A DNA stretch of 64,000 nt, from positions 20,046,592 through 20,110,591 of the forward strand of contig NC_135554.1 of the NCBI RefSeq assembly GCF_964340395.1, written 5' to 3'. Made by a program: the position numbers and the translations under genes. Source of the stretch: Glandiceps talaboti (lineage: Eukaryota > Hemichordata > Enteropneusta > Spengelidae). Below, piece after piece: positions 60,293 to 64,000 of the stretch (positions within the stretch are counted from its first letter, which is position 1; each line of letters begins with the position of its first letter). Below the pieces are notes generated by a model. The model was not told the origin of the DNA, made no database searches, and was given only the letters and a program-made list of their open reading frames with translations.

Positions 60293-60780
60293 ACTTTTAA
60301 TTTGCTTGAATATTACTGAGCTACATGGAAGGGGCACAGTGTATCTTATATTATGTACGTATTTTTGTACAGTCACCCAGAATTCAGTTGAAAATGGGGC
60401 CTCAGTTACTACTGTACAGAATGTAGCACTTAACATAACAATACTCATTTTGCCTAAATGTTTTTGGCAAAACTGCAATTCCGTGCAATTTATTGAACCA
60501 AGTCTTTAAAGGTCAACTAATGGATACCAGGGTCTGATTTGGGGTCCTCCAATTCAATGACTGTGCCATGAGTCCAATCTTACGAATAAGACCTACAGAT
60601 TAACGGACTGTATTGACTGGTTTTAATTTCTCAAAACGTGTACTTGTTTTGAATTCAGAACGGTTAAATTTCGCAAATGGAGAAACTACTTCAAATTGTA
60701 CACAGCTGTCCAGCTTACGATGGTAGATTTTGTCTCTGCAGATGTCATTATCACATATACAGTAAATGTCGTCTATATAT
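60293..60780. other. No gene seen
   Basis: Frames of 77 residues (+) and 68 residues (-) overlap and cancel as evidence. Nothing else. Confidence 0.4.
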
Positions 60781-60788
60781 ATCGTAGC

Positions 60789-60840
<52 letters not shown>
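60781..60840. repeat. (TA)n array
   Basis: About 48 bp of TA dinucleotides after CGTAGCAT. No matching inverted arms were found. Confidence 0.98.
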
Positions 60841-60841
<1 letters not shown>

Positions 60842-61411
60842 AAGCTATTCAGCCAAATAACTCTTAGTCAATATTTTGCTATCAGGAATTCAATCCACAG
60901 GAGACAGTTAAACTGACAAACTTCAAGCAGCACTAATTGCCTTGCAAATTTAAGGTCATCTGTCGCGAGTGGGCGGATCGTTTCCTATTCCGACAGACGC
61001 ACGTCCAATTTGCACGCAGTTATGTTCACAATAGTAATGTAACCTACTCTACTTTAAGACTGCTTACCTCTCATTCAGTGGAAATACGGAGCTCAATTTC
61101 CAATAAATATGGGAACAAATCGTCCATATCGCTCGTTTTCGCCATTAAATATTCACTTAAGTTTCATTGCAAGTCGTAAATATGGCGTAATTACACAATT
61201 TCAGATCTGAAACTTGACGTTTTACATTTACAGGCATTGTCTCTGGAGACTCAACCGTAATAATTATATGATTGTAAGTATTAAAATTGTAATCAACACA
61301 TTTCTTTTCGTCATAAAGCATATGAATTCAAAGATATTGACTTTTTTTTCACTCGGTATGATTTCTGACCGTACACCGAATCTACTTCAAGTAAAACATA
61401 AATTCATGGAC
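60841..61411. other. No gene seen
   Basis: AT-rich with CpG; an 80-residue frame at 60937 (+) shows no motif. Confidence 0.4.
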
Positions 61412-62010
61412 CGCATGGTTCTATGGTATGCGATTCTATCGTACATGATGTGGGTTTCTATCGTGCATGGTATGTGGTCCTATCGTGTATGGTATGTAGT
61501 TCTAGATTGTGCATGTGACCCTATCATGTATGGTATGTGGTTCTATGGAGCATGGTTCAAGGTTCTATAGTTCATGGTATGTCGTTTTATCGTGCATGGT
61601 ATGTGGTTCCATCGTGCATGTAGTTATATTATATTGTGCACGGGTATGTGGATGACATGTGGTTTTGTTGTGCATGTGGTTCTATTGCGCATATGGTGTG
61701 TGGTTCTATCATGAGTGGTATTCAGTTCTATACTGCATGGGATGTAGTTTTATCGTGCACGGTATGTAGCTATATAGTGCATGGTGCGTGGTTCCATAGT
61801 GCATGGTATATGGTTCCATAGTGTATTGCGTGTGGTTCTATTTTGCATAGTATGTGGTTCTATCGTGTATGGTATGTGGTTCTATAGTGCGTGGTGTGTG
61901 GCTCTATGTTGCATGGTATGTGTGTTGTTCTATCATGTATGGTATTTTGTTTTATCTACATGGTATGTGGTTCTATTATACATGGTTTGTGGTTCTATAG
62001 TGCAAGATAT
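61412..62010. repeat. 22-bp minisatellite, ~25 units
   Basis: The unit GTATGTGGTTCTATCGTGCA plus TG recurs with many substitutions (TGTAGTTCTA, GTGTGGTTCCAT, ATAGTGCATG). Because 22 is not a multiple of three, all frames cycle through it and give Met/Val/Trp/Tyr-rich artefact frames of 60-118 residues. Units are diverged and some have small gaps. It ends near the CAAGATATTAATTCC boundary. Confidence 0.93.
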
Positions 62011-62683
62011 TAATTCCTTGGATAAGTAAACTCGCCTTCATTGTTCTACCGATAATTGTGAATACAATTCTGCAATGGGGGTGAGCCACGTGGACAAAGA
62101 TTAACCTCTTAATAATTTACTGGCTTACATCGACAACACCTGCTCTCCAAGTTGTATGCCAAACATCACCTGTCACTTAGTGGAGTATTTTGAAAACTCG
62201 AGAGAGAGAGGGGGGGGGGGGATTATCAAATTGTGGCACCAGTCTAAATATATCTCTCCTATAAATCTCATATTTTTTTTCTAATTGAAAAAAGGATAAA
62301 TAAGTTAAAAATGTCAATGAGAAAGTTTGTTGACTTACGTCCAATACGCCTTACAAGTTAGATGGCAGTAAATGAAAACTCTTACGTGCGTCTCTTCTTT
62401 ACTTATCCGAAGATCTTATTGATAATTAAGGCCAAAGGTCACAGCGAAATCAGATCTTGACATGTGACTGCAGTACTTTCTCCTGATACTCCGCAATGAC
62501 AGTTAATCAGTGCACTATGTAAGCAATTGCCGTTTTGAAAGTAATGCAAAGTACAGACTTCAGAACATAACAGGTATTTTGTAGATACAGTAGTCTAAGG
62601 CCAATGAACACCAAGCGTGCTGAAATGATGCATATATGGATTTCATCAATTGTAAATCAATAAATAATTACATATATATATTG
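62011..62683. other. No gene; GA/poly-G tract at 62199-62221
   Basis: A short GAGAGAGA tract runs into about 11 G residues. The rest is AT-rich with no frame of note. Confidence 0.45.
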
Positions 62684-62872
<189 letters not shown>

Positions 62873-64000
62873 GCCAAATCTCAGAACATAACAAGATGAC
62901 TGTATTTTGTGCGATAACAATACTATAATGTTAATCCTCTCGTTCAGTTCTCAAAAACGTAGCCATAAGTCAAATTAAGTTTTGACATTTTGGATAAAGG
63001 AAGTATATAATTGGAATGGTGGTGTTAGTACATTTGATGGTGATCGTTAATTGTTTTGTTTATTTGGAACTATAAAGTAACAATCGACACAGTCTTTTAT
63101 CAATCAAATATAAGACACAGGGGAAACTAGTCTGAACTGTTGCTATGGGAAAATAAAAAACCTCGTCGTAGCTTTGCATGGATAACAGAAATATGACTGT
63201 GGAAAACAACAGAGATGCACTTCATTGCAATATACCGTAATGTTGTGAAGAGATGTTGGTCTGTAGAGAATATCAAAATCTTTTTCTGACAAATGTGACA
63301 ATGTTTTTAAAGACAGTTGACCTATAACCAAGTGAATCAGTGAGAATATAACCATCGTGTGTTTTTTATTGGAGTTGCAGTGGTAGTATATGTCATATAC
63401 TGAATTTGAAAACTAAGTCCACTGCTTAGGTATTTTGCAAGACATCTTCGATATTCAAAAAAAAATTTAAAAGCTGACTTTCGCGTACATGAATGTCATG
63501 TTTTGTGATAACACAGCTTTCATTTTTTTTACGAGACCTATGATTCTATTATAACTTACAATGTAATAGCTGTGGCAATGCACTATTTTGCCGAAGGAAA
63601 TTTAATTAAACTAAAAATTTCACTGGAAAGTTTTCAACTTTCACAAAAGGCTCTGAATTGCGCATTCTGTATCAACTTATTACATGTATTTCATTCTGTT
63701 TGAGTTCAGTCACACTTTTAATATTCAGCCATTCTTGTAGGGTAATACACGTGCTCTGCACTATCTTCTCTCACGAACGCAAACTATGTTGAAAAGGAGC
63801 AGGCATTTGCAATTACAATACTTTGCATGAGTCACAACAAATCCAGAAAATCGCAATAATCTCGGTGAATAACTGAAAACAGCCTTGTCGTCTATTCATG
63901 TTTTTCAGTGCATTATGTAAATGCCCAGAAGCCGATTTTTGTTCAGCTTTGTGTGTGTTTAGACGGAGTAACGGTTGAAGTTTGATTGATTGGCTTCCCA
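62873..64000. other. No gene seen
   Basis: AT-rich with some CpG to the end of the window. The minus-strand frame at 63143-63355 is of chance length. Confidence 0.4.

Noticed and set aside
61214-62029. Trp/Tyr/Val-rich membrane-like frames
   Set aside because: They are produced by a 22-bp minisatellite that cycles through all three frames.

Overview
The window looks like 64 kb of AT-rich DNA from a metazoan, most likely a marine invertebrate. Long stretches carry no open reading frame beyond chance length. There is one CR1/L2-like LINE, a GT-AG-type splice donor behind a plausible coding exon, many tetranucleotide microsatellites, several minisatellites and at least six inverted-repeat (MITE-like) element families. 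The palindrome TACATGTA is scattered throughout. I cannot choose between a mollusc, brachiopod, hemichordate, cephalochordate or similar genome from the sequence alone. There is no sign of bacterial gene organisation.

Layout. Positions 1 to about 42,700 are strikingly CpG-poor (7 CpG hand-counted in 40021-40920), while positions 42,700 to 64,000 are CpG-rich (36 in 44101-45000). The switch coincides with the only convincing host exon: a minus-strand first coding exon ending at 43,037 with a GTAAGT donor. The simplest reading is that the left two thirds is the methylated body, mainly intron, of one minus-strand gene, and the right third is its promoter and unmethylated intergenic DNA. The gene's identity is not recognisable from this Ser/Asn-rich N-terminal exon.

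The left part holds diverged tandem arrays (50-860, 15.06-15.37, 15.48-15.95, 17.48-18.17, 20.47-21.55 and 36.58-37.43 kb). It also holds a CpG-dense islet with a 34-bp duplication (14.15-14.70 kb) and a mobile-element cluster at 22.1-32.5 kb. Two near-identical 0.4-kb inverted repeats (22,604 and 32,350) bound 9.7 kb. That interval contains a nested inverted-repeat element, a dispersed repeat, and a 5'-truncated, frameshifted CR1/L2-like LINE with an 8-bp target duplication.

The right part holds two PIF/Harbinger-like MITEs in opposite orientation (49.2 and 52.2 kb) and the third copy of a short element family with 8-10-bp target duplications (7.77, 32.39 and 50.82 kb). It also has a cluster of four perfect CRE palindromes (57.85-58.07 kb), a weak 60-residue ORF candidate (57.1 kb), two palindromes whose centres are filled with long AT arrays (60.2 and 62.7 kb) and a 22-bp minisatellite (61.4-62.0 kb).
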